A stretch of 64,000 nucleotides of DNA, taken from positions 46,522,002 through 46,586,001 of the forward strand of contig NC_133528.1 in assembly GCF_048544455.1 (NCBI RefSeq), read 5' to 3'. The stretch comes from Silene latifolia (taxonomy: Eukaryota; Streptophyta; Magnoliopsida; Caryophyllales; Caryophyllaceae). A program made the translations under genes and the position numbers. The notes under the pieces were generated by a model. It did no database searches. It was given only the letters and a program-made list of their open reading frames with translations, and was not told the origin of the DNA. How positions within the stretch are numbered: position 1 is the stretch's first letter; the number at the start of each line of letters is the position of its first letter. Positions 25,214 to 37,293 of this stretch are shown piece by piece.

Positions 25214-28008
25214 ATGTCTAGAAGGTTACAAGGTGATTTGTTACCTTTTGACCGTGAAATCGAAAGAACCTTGACGAACAATAGGAGACTTGTTAGGAGG
25301 AATTTGAGAGGTGTTGGTGAAGTTGTTCAACCCACTAGTGAGATTGTCAATCCTTTCGCAATAAAAGGAAAAGAAAACCCATTACACAATACCCCACAAA
25401 ATCCACCTACAATGCCAAAATTCTCGTCACACTCCGTACCCACCGAGGAGAATCTACCAAATGGTACTCCTACACCGCAACATCTCACCGGAAATTTTAT
25501 TGCCAAGTCCGCCTTCATCCAACTAGTTGAGAGGAGCCAATTTGGTGGGATGCCTAGTGAGGACCCTCATTCTCATATGGAAACCTTTTGCGACTATTGT
25601 GATGCTATCTCTCAAACGGGCGTGACTCAAGACCAAATTAGATGGGTCTTATTTCCTTTTTCCTTAATCGGCACCGCAAAGCAATGGTTGAAGGGCCTTG
25701 ATAAGGCCACCCTTGGAATAGATTCTTGGAAGAAGTTGGCTCTAGCTTTCTACAAAAAATTCAACCCACCGGAAAAGACCAACATGCTAAGAGCTCAAAT
25801 TACGGGTTTTAAGCAAAGGGATGAAGAGTCTTTGTATGAAGCTTGGGAGCGGTTTAAAGGTATTTGTCGCTCATGTCCTCACCATGGACTTAGCGAATGG
25901 TTTTTGGTGCAACAATTTTGGAATGGTTTATATGAAGATTCTAGGAACATTCTCAATATGGGATCAAATGGAATGTTCACCGAAGTTGATGACAATCAAA
26001 CATGGAACAAGATTGAGGAAATGGCGGTCCATAACTCACAATATAGTAGACCTCGCAAGGCTACTAGAGGAGGAAAGCATGAAGTGGACTCCATTACTCA
26101 ATTGGGTGCTCAACTTAGTGCTCACATTGACACAATCAACTTGAAGTTTGAACAAGCTATGGCTAGACTTGAGGAAAACTCAAAATCATCGAAGCATCAT
26201 GTTAATGCCATGACGGCATCCTCATCAATCCCAAGTGGGATATGTGAGAATTGTGGAACTTTGGGACATGACCAAGGTGAATGTAGGGGAACAAATGAAC
26301 AAGTGAATGCTTTCCAAGCATACAAGAGTGGTACCCCTTATTCCAACTTTTACAATGAAAACACCAAATTCCATCCAAATCTCTCATACAAAAGCCAAAA
26401 TGTTCAAAACCCTCAAACAACATACACTCCACCACCCATGAGAAACCAAAATCAAAGACCATTTTACAATCAAAACCAAGGTTACCAAAATCAAAATCCA
26501 TACAATCACCAAAATGACCAAGGTTTTGATGTCCAAAAAGCGGTCCTCCAAATGCAAAAGAACCAACAAGAATTTTTCACCCAAATGCAAAAAGATAGCC
26601 AAGCAAAAGAAACCACCATCAACAACATTCTAGCTCACACCAAGATGTTGGAAACCCAATTGACTCAACTAGCATCTTCAAGCTCACAAAGATAAAAGAG
26701 GCAATTACCACCTCAAAGTAATCCCCCTAGACATGAAACGGTTAGTGCCATTCACTTGAGAAGTGGTACAAGGTATGAAGCACCGAAGAAGCAAGTTGAG
26801 GATGAAGTTGTGGAAGCTAGTGAAAAGGAAGAAATTGTGCAAAACTTCAAAGATGGAGAATCATCAAAAGAAGAAAGTTCAAAGAAAAATGAAGACAAGG
26901 CCAAGGAGAAGGAGCCCATTGTGATTAGACTTCCTTTTCCAAGTCGTCAAGCCAAGCCCAAATTTGATGATCAACTTGGAAAATTCATGGAAATTGTGAA
27001 GAATTTAGAAGTCTCAATTCCTTTCACGGAATTAATCAATCACGTTCCGGCCTATGCAAAGTACATGAAAGATATCCTCACAAAGAAGAAGTCGATCCGG
27101 AAATTTGAGACTATCGCCTTCACTAAGGTGAGTAGTGCAATACTTCAAGGGAGTTCACCTCCAAAGTTAAAGGATCCGGGAAGCTTCTCAATACCGTGTA
27201 CCATTGGCAACACGACGATCAACAAAGCCTTATGTGATCTAGGGGCTAGTGTGAGTGTCATGCCATACTCGGTAAGTAAAAGGTTAGGGATGGGAGAGCT
27301 TAAATGCACCAACATCACACTCCAAATGGCCGATAGATCGACGAAGACACCGTTAGGGATATGGGAAGATGTCCCCGTGCGAATTGGGAAGTTTTTCATC
27401 CCGGTGGACTTTGTCATTGTTGATATGGAGGAAGATTTCAACATTCCAATCATCCTAGGAAGACCCTTTTCCACACCGCGGGTGCGGTGATTGATGTGAA
27501 ACATGGAGAGCTCACTCTAGAAGTGGGAGATGAAAGCATAACTTTTAATCTTGACAAGACCATGAGAGCTCCTCGTTTGCATGAGCCATGTTTCATGATT
27601 GATCATTATAGCCGAAAAGATGAGAAGAAGAAATCGGAACTCCAATGGAAGAAGAAAATTGAAGATGCTCCATTCAAAGAGCAAGTGAATTGTGACAAGG
27701 AGAGCTTGCAAAGCTCATCAAAATCAACCAAGGAAGAAGAGGATGGCCTCATTGGCCAAGAGAAGAAATTGGGAGAGTTGTCTCCATCTAAGCAAGAGAT
27801 TTTCAATGATCAACTCAATGAAGTTTGTGGTCTTTGGGACGACGAATTTGAAGGGATTTTTAATCCCTACATTGGACATGCCATCGATCATGATCAACAA
27901 CAAGGGCCACGGTCTATTGAGGACCTCTACCATGATAATGAACAAGCCTTTGATTACTTCTTCAAGGTGTTGAGCAACATCAACAACACCTTGGACATGC
28001 CCCCTTGA
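25214..28008 (+). pseudogene. Athila-like gag-pro of C1, two disabling mutations
   Basis: ATG at 25214 (MSRRLQGDLLPF) is the likely start; upstream codons are open only through a TTG. It is collinear with the intact copy in C2 over its whole length. Gag motifs are GVTQDQIRW, LALAFYKKF, LRAQITGFKQ and a CCHC knuckle C-EN-C-GTLG-H-DQGE-C, then an Asn/Gln-rich stretch, LETQLTQLA and AIHLRSG. Protease has ALCDLGASVSVMP and QMADRS. Breaks: TAA at 26693-26695 where C2 has CAA, and a 1-nt loss in the ILGRPF region near 27470. The latter shifts the frame; the rest reads on from about 27487 to 28008. A recently dead copy. Confidence 0.92.
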
Positions 28009-28011
28009 CAT

Positions 28012-29036
28012 CTCATCAAGAATGAGAGTTTGGTGGAGTCCTCCCTAAACCACCACTTGTAAATATTTCTAACTCCCTAACTTACATTTCAATTCTTGTA
28101 TTGCATTTTTGTCATCTTTGGATTTTTATTTACTTTAATCAAAATAATTGTCATGTAAGAGGGAAGTGAGGGAGGGACTAACAATTTCAATTGATGTGTA
28201 GTGCTTTACCTTAGTGTGGGGATGGCAATTGCCTAGGCTATCCATGCCTTAGTAGTGCCCCCACAATGAAGAACACAAGACTTGAAGAAAGAATGAAAGA
28301 ATGATAAGGGAAATGCGCTGTGCACGGGTGGAACTGAATCCGTGTACACAGAGGAAGAATCCGAGCGGATTCCTGAGAATCCGCCCGTCTTGCAAAATCC
28401 GAGCGTCCTGCAGAAAAGACGCCCGTCTTGAACTGAGCTGAATTTTGAAATTTTCTTGACTGTTAAAGAATCCGAGCGGATTTCTGAAAATCCGCCCGTC
28501 TTGAAAAATCCGTCCGTCCAGGGAGAAAGACGTCCGTCTTTGCAACTGAGGAAAACAAGCAAATTTCTCTGGACAGAAATCCGTCCGTCTTTGAAGAAAT
28601 CCGCCCGTCCCTTAACAAAAGAATCCGAGCGGATTCTACAGAATCCGCCCGTCTTTAGGCGAGTTTTGCAAAGCCTAGAAAGGGCAGAATCCGCACGGAT
28701 TGCCCCTGCAGTTTTGAAAAATTTCGGTTTCTTTAAAACCCCTCCCACCTTCATCCATTCATTCATTCATTCATAAACACTACCCACAACATCAAAACCC
28801 TCATCCTCTCCATCATAAAAACAAAAACCCTCAACAACATTCAACAAAAACAAATCAAACCACCCTTCCAACTACAAATTAATCACTCCTTCTTCAACAA
28901 AAATCAAAATCAAGAACAAAATCTTCAACCTTTGAGTCGATTTTTGTTTTCATAAAGGCAAAGCTTTTCACCTTCAAATCGATTTGGGCATACTACAAAG
29001 TGAAGATTTTTCACTCTTTTCTTGGTTAGTTCATCA
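28012..29036 (+). promoter_or_regulatory. Intergenic palindrome array, putative internal promoter and leader for ORF2 (C1)
   Basis: First comes an AGTGTGGGGATGG PPT-like tract near 28215. From about 28345 to 28710 there are many AATCCGAGCGGATT, AATCCGCCCGTCTT and AGACGCCCGTCTT palindromes, the same motif family as in the U3 of this LTR. A TTTAAAA follows at 28732-28738 (C2 has TTTATAAC at 42705). Then comes a run of CATT repeats and an A/C-rich leader of about 250 bp, resembling a plant 5' UTR, up to the ATG of ORF2. Promoter activity is inferred from the matching layout. Confidence 0.5.
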
Positions 29037-30638
29037 ATGGCAAGGACTAAGGGAGCAACAAAGGCAACAAAGGCACCAAAGGCTAAGGCACTCTCACAAA
29101 GGCAAAAGGCTCTTCAAACAAAGAAAGCTTTGGCTATGGTGGTAGCAACACCAAACTTGGATGTGCAAGAACAACAACAACCTTCTATGGGAGCATCAAC
29201 ACCTTCTACTCCGGTAATTAATCCACTTTTGCATTATCCGGAGGTAACTTTTATTTCCGATACCCATAGAAATACCTTTGTCAAGTTTGCTATGAAATCT
29301 ATTCAATCCACCAAATTCATATGTGAAGATACCTTACAAAAATTGGGTGTTCTTGAACAAACAAAAGCCTTTTTCAAAGCCATGGGGTTGAAGAAATTGT
29401 TTGAAACAAAGGAATTGACATACCCCTCCCTTGTCTTGGAATTTTTAAGTTCTTTGAAAGTCACCAAAGTTGAGAATAGAGAAAATCTCGAGTTTCGTCT
29501 AGCTAATGTTAGTAGACGCATTACCTTTAAGGAATTGGGTGAAATTTTGGGTCTTAGTGATGAATCGCGTTATCTTAAGCATTATGGAAAGTATGACCCC
29601 GAGCCTCTTTGGGAGGCAATCTCCGGGAAGAAATTTGAGGATTTTCATGCATGTCGTGCTCTTTTGGTCCATCATCCGGGCATAAGAGTATGGCACAAGG
29701 TTGTGGGAAATACCATAATTGCTAGGAAAGACACCAATCATTTCACAAGACTTGATTTTATTCTCCTTGAATTGGCTTTGAATATCGGAAGAATTCATAC
29801 CAAGCCTTACAATTCTTTGAGGCTCTTGGTAGATAGATGGCTCAACATCGATAGTGGGAAGAAGGGCACGACCGTTATTGTCAATGGCGGCCTAGTCACG
29901 GTCCTAGCTAAGCACTTTGATCCTAACTTCAATAAGGATAACAAGTACAAAGCAAAGGAAGGTGGCCATCTTATTGATATGCATATTATGATTCACAAGT
30001 TCAAGTGGGTTGCTCAAAACCCCCTTGACACTAAGTATGGATGGCTAACTAGTGAAGCTAGATCGTTCACCTTGCCCTCGAAGATTTGTCGCCTAAGCGT
30101 CCACCGGACCAATTATCTACTTCCCCTTTCCGAAGAAGCCGAGTATATCATTCAACAACAAAAGGGTGATCTTGAAATGCCCTCCTCTTCCATTGTCATA
30201 CCACCTTACCCCTTTGAGTATGAAGAGTTCAAACCGGAAGGAATTGAAATTGGGAAAGACTATGTGACTCTTCTCATGCAAGCAATGCACAAGCAAGCCT
30301 ATGAAGATCGGAAAAATGCTTATTTGGCTCAATATCCACCCCTCCTACATTTAGCTAGGCAAGGACTCCTTGATCCATCTTGTCCTTTGCCTAGTTGGGC
30401 GGATAGAGAAGTCTTATTTCCGGGTGCATCTAGGGGCGTTGTGGGTGACAATGAGGTTGTTGGAAATGATGAAGAAGTTGATGATAATATTGAGGAAGAA
30501 GCAAGTGAAGGAGAAAAGGATGGTGAAGATGATGAAGATTAAGATGAGGAAGAAAGTGAAGAAGTAAATGACAAGGAAAGCGGCAATGTGACCACTTCTC
30601 ATAAGGGAAGTGATGATGATAGCATGATGGAAGACTAG
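29037..30638 (+). pseudogene. Second ORF (Athila ORF/plant transposon protein type) of C1
   Basis: ATG at 29037 (MARTKGATKATK) gives a basic, Lys/Ala-rich N-terminus. It is followed by a globular part with LHYPEVTFIS, YPSLVLEFLSSLKV, RRITFKELGEILGLSD, VHHPGIRVWHKVVGN and LRLLVDRWL, and an acidic Glu/Asp tail. The EFLSSL...FRL...ELGEILGL pattern resembles the ORF often found after pol in Athila elements and loosely called env-like. I see no signal peptide or membrane segment, so an envelope role is not supported. A TAA at 30540-30542 stands where C2 has CAA; the frame then continues to the natural stop at 30638. Confidence 0.75.
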
Positions 30639-32580
30639 CAAGCCTTGGAGACTCCTACACTCTCATGGTTTGTCTATTTCTCTCTCTGTATTTTATTTCA
30701 TTTTGATCATTGTTGGAGTAGTCCTAGCAACATCAAAGGACTCACACCTCGGTACCATTGAGGTGTCCTTATTTTATTGTTCCCATTTGTAAAATCCAAA
30801 ATGACAAATTAGTTTCATGCATAGCATAGTGTGTGCATGAACTATACCCATCCTTGGACATTAGTAATAGTGTCTCACTCGGTTTGGGGAAGTTAATGCA
30901 TACGCAACGGGAGGTAATCTAAATTATCCTCTCCGTCATAACAAAAACCATGCATCATGTAGCATAGCTTAGTATAGATTGCATTTAGTATAGAAATCAT
31001 GCATCATCTTTGCATAATTTCCATCATTTTGGCCATTGAGGACAATGCCCATATTAGTGTGGGGATGGGAATTCTAACATTTAACTCTTATTCAAAAATC
31101 CAAAAAAATTGAAAAATTGAAAAAATCATAAAAATTGAAAAAATTGAAAACCCAAAAACAAGTTCATTTCCTTTGTATATATTGTCTTGTATATATTGTG
31201 TTTGTTTTATCCTTGTTCACATTGATTGACTACGCCACATCCGAGACATGAGGATATTGAAGACCGCATGGTATGATCTTTCCAATCTCCTTTTTCCTCT
31301 TTATGTTAATGACTATGTGGCTTTATTTTGATTGATGCGGTATAACAATGTGAATCTAGGACTTGCATTTAGATTGTTTGTCATATTAGTTGGTAGAATC
31401 ATTTGCATTAGGATGTTTATATGCTAGTTGCATCATGGCATGTAGTTGCATGTTAGAAAAATTTTGCGAAACCATCTACTTGGGAAGCTTGACAAGTATA
31501 TATAGGCCCTAGTAGATGCCTTTTGTTCTTAAGACTTTGCTTGTTAGAATGCTTGTAAAACACCCTAGGATGTGTCATGCTAGTATCCTTTGACCCATGG
31601 TTTAAGGCCTAGTCAAGAGTACCTTGTGGTGTGATAACTCCTTGGCTACCGTTTATTCCAAGGTGACCCTTGAAACCATGCAACCATCATTCATCCATGT
31701 TCTACCATACATTTTGTCAACAAAAGGGAATGGGCACAAAAAGAAATCAATTTGAGTTCAAGAAATGAAATGAAAAGTGAAAGAAAGTTTGCAAAAATGC
31801 ATCAAATGAAAAGAGGAGCAAAAATAGAACTCCTAAGCTTCAAATACAAGGCACCCTCGTTACTAATTGGGGTGACTTTGAAAATGTTCAAAAAGAAATG
31901 CAAAAAAGTTGTCAAGTATTGAAATGCCAAAAATCAAAAAGAAATGGCAAAGAAAGTGTTCTCAAATGTCAAATGCCACAAGAAATTTGGGGGGAAAAAC
32001 AAAAACAAAAGCAAACTCCCAAAGTGAAACTCAAATATCTATTGATCCCTTTATCCATCGTATCCATTTTTGTGCAAGGTAGAGCGGGGACGACCCTTCT
32101 TCTTGTCTAGGCAAGAGGGGGAATTCCGCGATCCTTCAGTGTTTCTAACACCATAGGGAGTCTATTCTTGACAAAAGCATTTAACGATTGAGGACAAAGG
32201 TACCCTAGCTTGACACAACTTGGAGGTGATTTATTGGTATCCTTCTAGGCTTAGTAGTTTGAACAAATTGCATCTATGAAGGAATGTGTACCCTTGAATT
32301 GCTTCCCTTGTAGATAATTTCCGCCACTTAGATGAGGAGAGTGGCTATTCTTTTTGTAGATGCATCCATTATGTGTTTTTGTGTGCTTAATGTTTGGATG
32401 TGTCGCCATTTTGGCAAGACCCACCTTGCCTTGCAAGAAGGCATCCTACCTCATGGTTGTCTTGTTGTGAGTTGAAGGGGTGGAGTGAGACCCGCTAATT
32501 GTCTCATATCGGCTATATTATTAGGATAGGTTAGTATTGGTCCTAGTCTTTGTCACCTCTTTACTCGGGACGAGCAAAGG
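30639..32580 (+). other. C1 non-coding 3' region
   Basis: 1.9 kb without a supported gene. It has a GGTTTGGGGAAG tract near 30880, the hairpin plus AGTGTGGGGATGGG module at 31031-31070, an AT-rich AAAATTGAAAAA tract (31093-31160) and an A-rich stretch near 31740-32000. The final part is strongly conserved with C2. Confidence 0.8.
31031..31070 (+). other. Hairpin plus PPT-like tract (C1)
   Basis: GGCCATTG-AGGA-CAATGCCC pairs at 7 of 8 positions (one C-C mismatch) around a purine tetraloop. It is followed 10 bp later by AGTGTGGGGATGGG. Identical in C2 at 45001-45040. Same architecture as the modules in A and B, with different stem sequence. Confidence 0.65.
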
Positions 32581-32597
32581 TTCGGTTTGGGGATATT
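32581..32597 (+). other. Polypurine tract of C1
   Basis: TTCGGTTTGGGGATATT abuts the TG of the 3' LTR. Confidence 0.8.
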
Positions 32598-34372
32598 TGA
32601 TGTGACCATAATTGGCGCATATTTAGCCCCCGAATTAGCCTTGTTTCCATGCTTTTTAGTGCTTATTTGGGTCATTTCTTATCTTTAGTTCTTTGTTTTG
32701 CATATTCTTTGAGATTTTGATCCCTTGGTAGGAAAGGAGTAAGAATCTTGCACTTTCATGGCAAAACGAGACTAAATTGATCGAATTCAATGACCAAGCA
32801 TCAAGGAGAGACAAGATTAGAAGGCCTTTGTACATATCATAGTAGAAGAGCAATGTTGAGGAAAGATCCTTGAGTCCCCAAGGAAATCCCCAAGGAATTT
32901 ATGAAGAAAAGGGAAGAAAAGAAGAAGTTACTATGCTGACTGACAATCCGAGCGGATTGTCAACAATCCGAGCGGATTGTCAACAATCCGTCCGTCCAGC
33001 CCCTGCACAATTCGAGCGTCCCACGCCAGAATCCGCTCGGATTCCCCCTCAACAATCCGTCCGGATTCCTCAGAATCCGCTCGGATTCCACCGCCCAAAT
33101 CCGTCCGTCCCGACCTTATTCCGCCCGGATTCCTTCACAGCACGGATTGTCTTCTTCAAGCTATGAAAAGAGAAGCCCTTGTCTCCAAAAATACCGAGTC
33201 CTCCTTGCTCAACTTAAAAAGTATAATTACTAGTTTAACCCTTAGTTAACCTTAATGCATCCTCCCTAATTTTCACTATAAATACCCCATTAGTCTAATT
33301 AGAGGAGCATGTTCTTCTTATCAATAATTAGGGTAGTTAATATCAATCAAATCTCTCTTCAATATTGTAATCATGTATTAATCAAGTTTTAATCCAAGTT
33401 TTAGTTCTTTAATCTCTCTCTTGTTCATCCTTTATTTTGGGTAATTGAAGATTATTTGGGTTATTATTGGGAGATTGACAACCTCTCAATCAAACATCAA
33501 GTACTTCTATTATTCTTGCTTTATTATTGGAATCATTAGTAGGTATAATCTCTTAATCCCTTTTTAATTATTGTTAATTACTTTCATTTATTCATCATGT
33601 TTCATATTGTTGGTATGATTGACAACCTTGCTAGCATGATCAACATGATAATGAGTGAGTAGTCTCTTAGCTAGGGTTAATGGGTGATTAGGGGAAACCA
33701 ACATGGGGAATGATTCATGCTTAAATTAATATGCTTTCATGTTTTATTTGCTTGCTTGTTTTGATCTCAACTCATGCACATGTTATATTTGATGAAATGC
33801 TAAGCCTATGAATCCTTGCATTTACTATCATCTTCTATCTTTTCAATGAGACTTGTAAGACATAACCCAACTCGAGTCTCATTAGACCATGCATGTTGTT
33901 GAGTAGGGAAGATTAAGTCGACTTGTAGGTGTTGTACAATCTAATCGATTCGGCTCCGGGACCCAAACTTTCCTAGGATTGTAAGATATAACCCAACTCA
34001 ATCCATCACAACAATAATTGCTTGCTTATAATTTGAGAACATGTTTGTATGATCATATCCCATGATTCCCCTATGATCCCATGACACCCTAGTTCCTTTA
34101 ATCAATTGTTTACACCCCTTTAATTCATCTTGCTTGTTTATTTTCATTGTTATTCTAGTTTAGTAACCTTCTACATCAACCCAATTTGTGACACCCCTTA
34201 GACACCACTAGTTACAATATAAATCTCATTTCAACTCCCGTCCCTTGGGATCCGACCTTTACTTACCTCTTTACTAATTGTAGAGTTGTTTGTGGAGCTA
34301 TAAATTGTGTTTTGATTCGACCGTGACCAACGACCACATCTTTATTTGTGAACACTTAGCGGGATCGCATCA
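32598..34372 (+). repeat. Element C1 3' LTR
   Basis: 1775 bp; it carries the longer palindrome array (from about 32947) and TATAAAT at 33277-33283. Otherwise nearly identical to the 5' LTR. Confidence 0.93.
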
Positions 34373-35004
34373 CTGAGTGGAGTCACTTGCGGGAGTGGCT
34401 TCATGCCCTTGATTTCCCCTCTGTGGAACCCGCCATAGGAGGGGATGTGCACATTAAGGAACATGGGTTTTCGCTCGAAATAGATGAGCGGGGATTTCGT
34501 GGGTACGGCTGCGGTCCCTCACTGGCCGCGTGGAATATCTGTTGCGATGGGTATTCTGGCAGGACTACACACTTTAGTGTGTAGTCAGGTGAGTAGAGAT
34601 CTGATGGAGTTGGGTGATGTTTGTGTTGTATCTTGTTTTGTGTAATCAGGAATTGACCCCGTTTAAATGTTTTGAAAACTGTTGTGATCCATTCGGGGAT
34701 GGTGAACAGTTATTGAGCAGGTATGAGATGGCTTGCGCGAGAGATAACTGCGATGGAGTCATCACGTATTACTAGAGTCTTCCGCTGTGTCTTTGAACTT
34801 GTTTTCTTTTAGTTGGTTTTGGTTTTGGAACATTTGTATTTCATGAGACAGTTTTGGGTTTTGATGTAATCACTTCAATTCATTTACTTAATTTATGTTT
34901 CTTGACGGTCACTTTTGATTACTATGCCTCGGGTAACCGAGATATTAGCACTTCCATGCATTAGGTGGTCTTAGTAAGGCACCTTGGTGTATGGGGGTGT
35001 TACA
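34373..35004 (+). repeat. Chromovirus 5' LTR, right part
   Basis: Resumes after C1 with the CTGAG target duplicate and ends GGTGTTACA at 35004. It includes a perfect 10-bp hairpin at 34563-34586. Confidence 0.85.
34563..34586 (+). other. Perfect 10-bp inverted repeat in chromovirus LTR
   Basis: GACTACACAC-TTTA-GTGTGTAGTC. The stem is uninterrupted although the rest of the element is badly mutated. It may be an RNA hairpin in the R/U5 part of the transcript. Confidence 0.7.
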
Positions 35005-35007
35005 AAG

Positions 35008-35019
35008 TGGTATCAGAAC
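35008..35019 (+). other. Primer binding site, initiator tRNA-Met type (chromovirus)
   Basis: TGGTATCAGAAC, 3 bp after the LTR; one base different from the usual TGGTATCAGAGC. Only about 25 bp of chromovirus leader follow before Ogre sequence begins. Confidence 0.8.
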
Positions 35020-35044
35020 GATGATTTTGGTTTTGTAGTTGAGG

Positions 35045-36065
35045 ATGGCTTGGTACCAAGGTTCATCATGGTTTTCCTCGTCATTGTTGGTGCAAATGTG
35101 CACTGGCTCGCTCCTCTCTCGACTCATAGGGGCATCGATGTCATGTCGTCAGGTATTTTGACGAGCGCGTCAAGCTTTGCGAAGGCGTCAGCAAATTGAT
35201 TTTCCAATCGTTGCAAGTGGAAGTAGTCGACTTGGTCGAAGAACTCGGCCTCTTGATTGATTTTTGCTCGGTAGGGTGCTAAGCTGTCGCTTCGGATTTT
35301 CCATGATCCAGACACCTAGTTGATGACGAGTGAGGAATCGCCGTTGACCCTCAGTCTCTTGATGCCAAGTGTTATGGCTGCTTGTAGGCCGATGAGGCAT
35401 GCTTCATATTCGGCGGCATTGTTGGTGACGGCGAAGTCTAGTTTGACTTAGATCGAAACATGTTCTCCCTCTGGTGATATTAGAAGTATTCCTACCTCGA
35501 AGCCTCTCAGATTATATGCACCATCGAAGTATAGGTCCCATGCATCGGAGTCGGCACAAAGGATGTCTTCGTCAGGAAGTGACCATGTGTCGGTCGTTGG
35601 ATCCTCGTTGACCGGATTTTCTGCTAGGAAATCGGCGACTGCCCTTCCCTTGATAACCTTGAGGGGCATGAACTTGAGATCGAATTCGGATAGCATGAGT
35701 GTCCATCTAGACAGCCTTCTGTTTAGTACGGGTTTTTTGAAGATGTATTTGACCGGGTCCATCTTGGAGTAGATGTGAACCGTGTAGCTGAGCATGTAGT
35801 GACGCAACTTCTTTGTTAACCATACTAGGGCAAGGCATGTCTTTTCTAGTTGGGTGTATCTTGTCTCATACTCGATGAACTTTTTGTTGATGTAGTAGAT
35901 GGCTCGTTCTTCGCCGTCGATTGTTTGCGCCAGCATTGCTCCCATGGCTGTGTCAGTGACAGTCAGGTATAGGGATATGGGAATTCCTTGTTGAGGTGGC
36001 ATGAGGACAGGAGGTTTGGATAGGGTTTCCTTTATTCCGTCGAAGGCCTTTTGACAGTCGTCGTC
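35045..36065 (-). pseudogene. Ogre-like RNase H plus additional RNase H domain, broken
   Basis: Continues the RT frame after a TAG at 36066-36068. The first domain has YLTVTDTAMGAML, AIYYINKKF, YTQLEKTCLALVW and AVADFLAENP. The second begins WDLYFDGAYN and continues after a TAA (35448-35450) with TNNAAEYEACLIGL. A TAG near 35337 follows, where a Gln is usual (VIN-stop-VSGSW). The last part ends DEPWYQAILNY, just before where integrase would start, and meets chromovirus sequence near 35043. A second RNase H is known for the Tat lineage. Not functional. Confidence 0.85.
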
Positions 36066-37288
36066 CTAATCGGTGTGATTGGAGGCGCGAAGCTTCTTGA
36101 AGATTGATTCATAAATCATGGTGAGCTTGGCTATGAAGCAGTTGATGTATTGAACTTCACCGAGAAATCCTCGAATCTCCTTCTTGTTCTTAGGCCGAGG
36201 CATTTGTTGAAGGGCTTTGATTCTGGTTGGATCAATCTCAATGCCTCTTTTTCTTACGACATGTCCCAGGAGCTTTTCGGAGGTGACCCCGAATGCACAT
36301 TTATGAGGATTTAGTCTCATGTTGTACATCCGCAGACGAGCGAAGAATTTTCGGAGGGCGCTGATGTGGCCGTCCCGTCCTTTTGACTTGACGATCATGT
36401 CATCGACATATACCTCTACCTTCTTATGCATCATATCATGTAGGAGAGTGGTAGCGGTTCTTTGATAGGTTGCTCCAGCGTTGATGAGGCCGAAAGGCAT
36501 AACCGTGTAGCAGTATGTACCCCACTGTGTAGTGAATTCAGTCTTATGCATGTCTTCCTCGACCATTTTGATCTGGTTGTACCTAGCATACCCGTCCATG
36601 AATGATAAGAGGGCGTGCTCGGTGGTGTTGTCCACAAGGATGTCAACATGTGGCAAAGGGAAGTCGTCCTTCGGACTTGCCTTGTTCAGATCTCTGAAGT
36701 CGACGTAAACCCGAATTCTTCCGTCTTTCTTGGGCACAGGCACGATGTTGGCCACCCAATCAGAGTACTCAGACACTTTGATGAACCCAGCTTTGAACTG
36801 TTTATCCACTTCTTCCTTGATTTTTAAGGCCCATTCAAGGCGCATTCAGCGCAAAGTTTGCTTCATAGGTTTAACTCCGGGCTTAATGGGTATCCGGTGT
36901 TCTGTAATATTCCTGTCGATCCCAGGCATGTCTTTGTAGGACCAGGCGAATACGTCCTTGTATTCATGAAGGGGGTGAATGAACTGTTTTCTTTCCGAGG
37001 GGTCAAGGGTTGTCCTTATCCTAAGTTCTTGAGGTATGTTGTCGGTCCCTACGTTAATAGGTTCGGTCTCGTCAATGATGAGGGTCCTAGTTTTCCGTTT
37101 GTCAAGTTATTTGCCTAGGTGAGGTGGGTAGTCAATCAAGTCAAATTCCGCATAGTCATTCAGAATTGCATTGCAGTTAAATTGAGACGAGTCATAAGCA
37201 AACTTAGCGTTCATTAAGTCGACTCGAGCGAAAAGCTCGGATAGGACAGACATCTCATGAGCAGTCAGAGGCGACACAGTAGAGCAGG
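36066..37288 (-). pseudogene. Ogre-like reverse transcriptase, broken
   Basis: Motifs in order: a thumb-side leader (FAWSYKDMPGID), VANIVPVPKKDGRIRV, FPLPHVDIL, MPFGLINAGATYQR, the catalytic YVDDMIVKS and GFLGEVQYIN. The upstream part (from 37288, next to the C2 target site) carries AEFDLIDYP and is closed by a TAA at 37107-37109. A TGA at 36846-36848 precedes MRLEWA and looks like CGA to TGA. The active-site DD is present but the stops prevent a full protein. Confidence 0.88.
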
Positions 37289-37293
37289 TGGCC

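Larger units (their letters stand above)
23361..34372 (+). mobile_element. Element C1: Athila-like element with gag-pro and a second ORF but no RT or integrase
   Basis: 11,012 bp with LTRs TGATGTGACC...ATCGCATCA and target duplication CTGAG (23356-23360 and 34373-34377). It lies inside the chromovirus 5' LTR. Order: LTR, tRNA-Asp primer site, gag-pro, palindrome array, ORF2, non-coding 3' region with hairpin/PPT-like module, polypurine tract, LTR. RT, RNase H and integrase are absent between protease and ORF2. Element C2 has the same organisation and nearly the same length, so the loss is ancestral to both and the family spread after it. It must rely on another element for pol. Confidence 0.93.

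Noticed and set aside
28233..28776. Minus-strand 177-codon frame with repeated GFCRIRSD/DGR units
   Set aside because: Arises from the palindrome array, which is open on several frames; the corresponding frame is not kept in C2.
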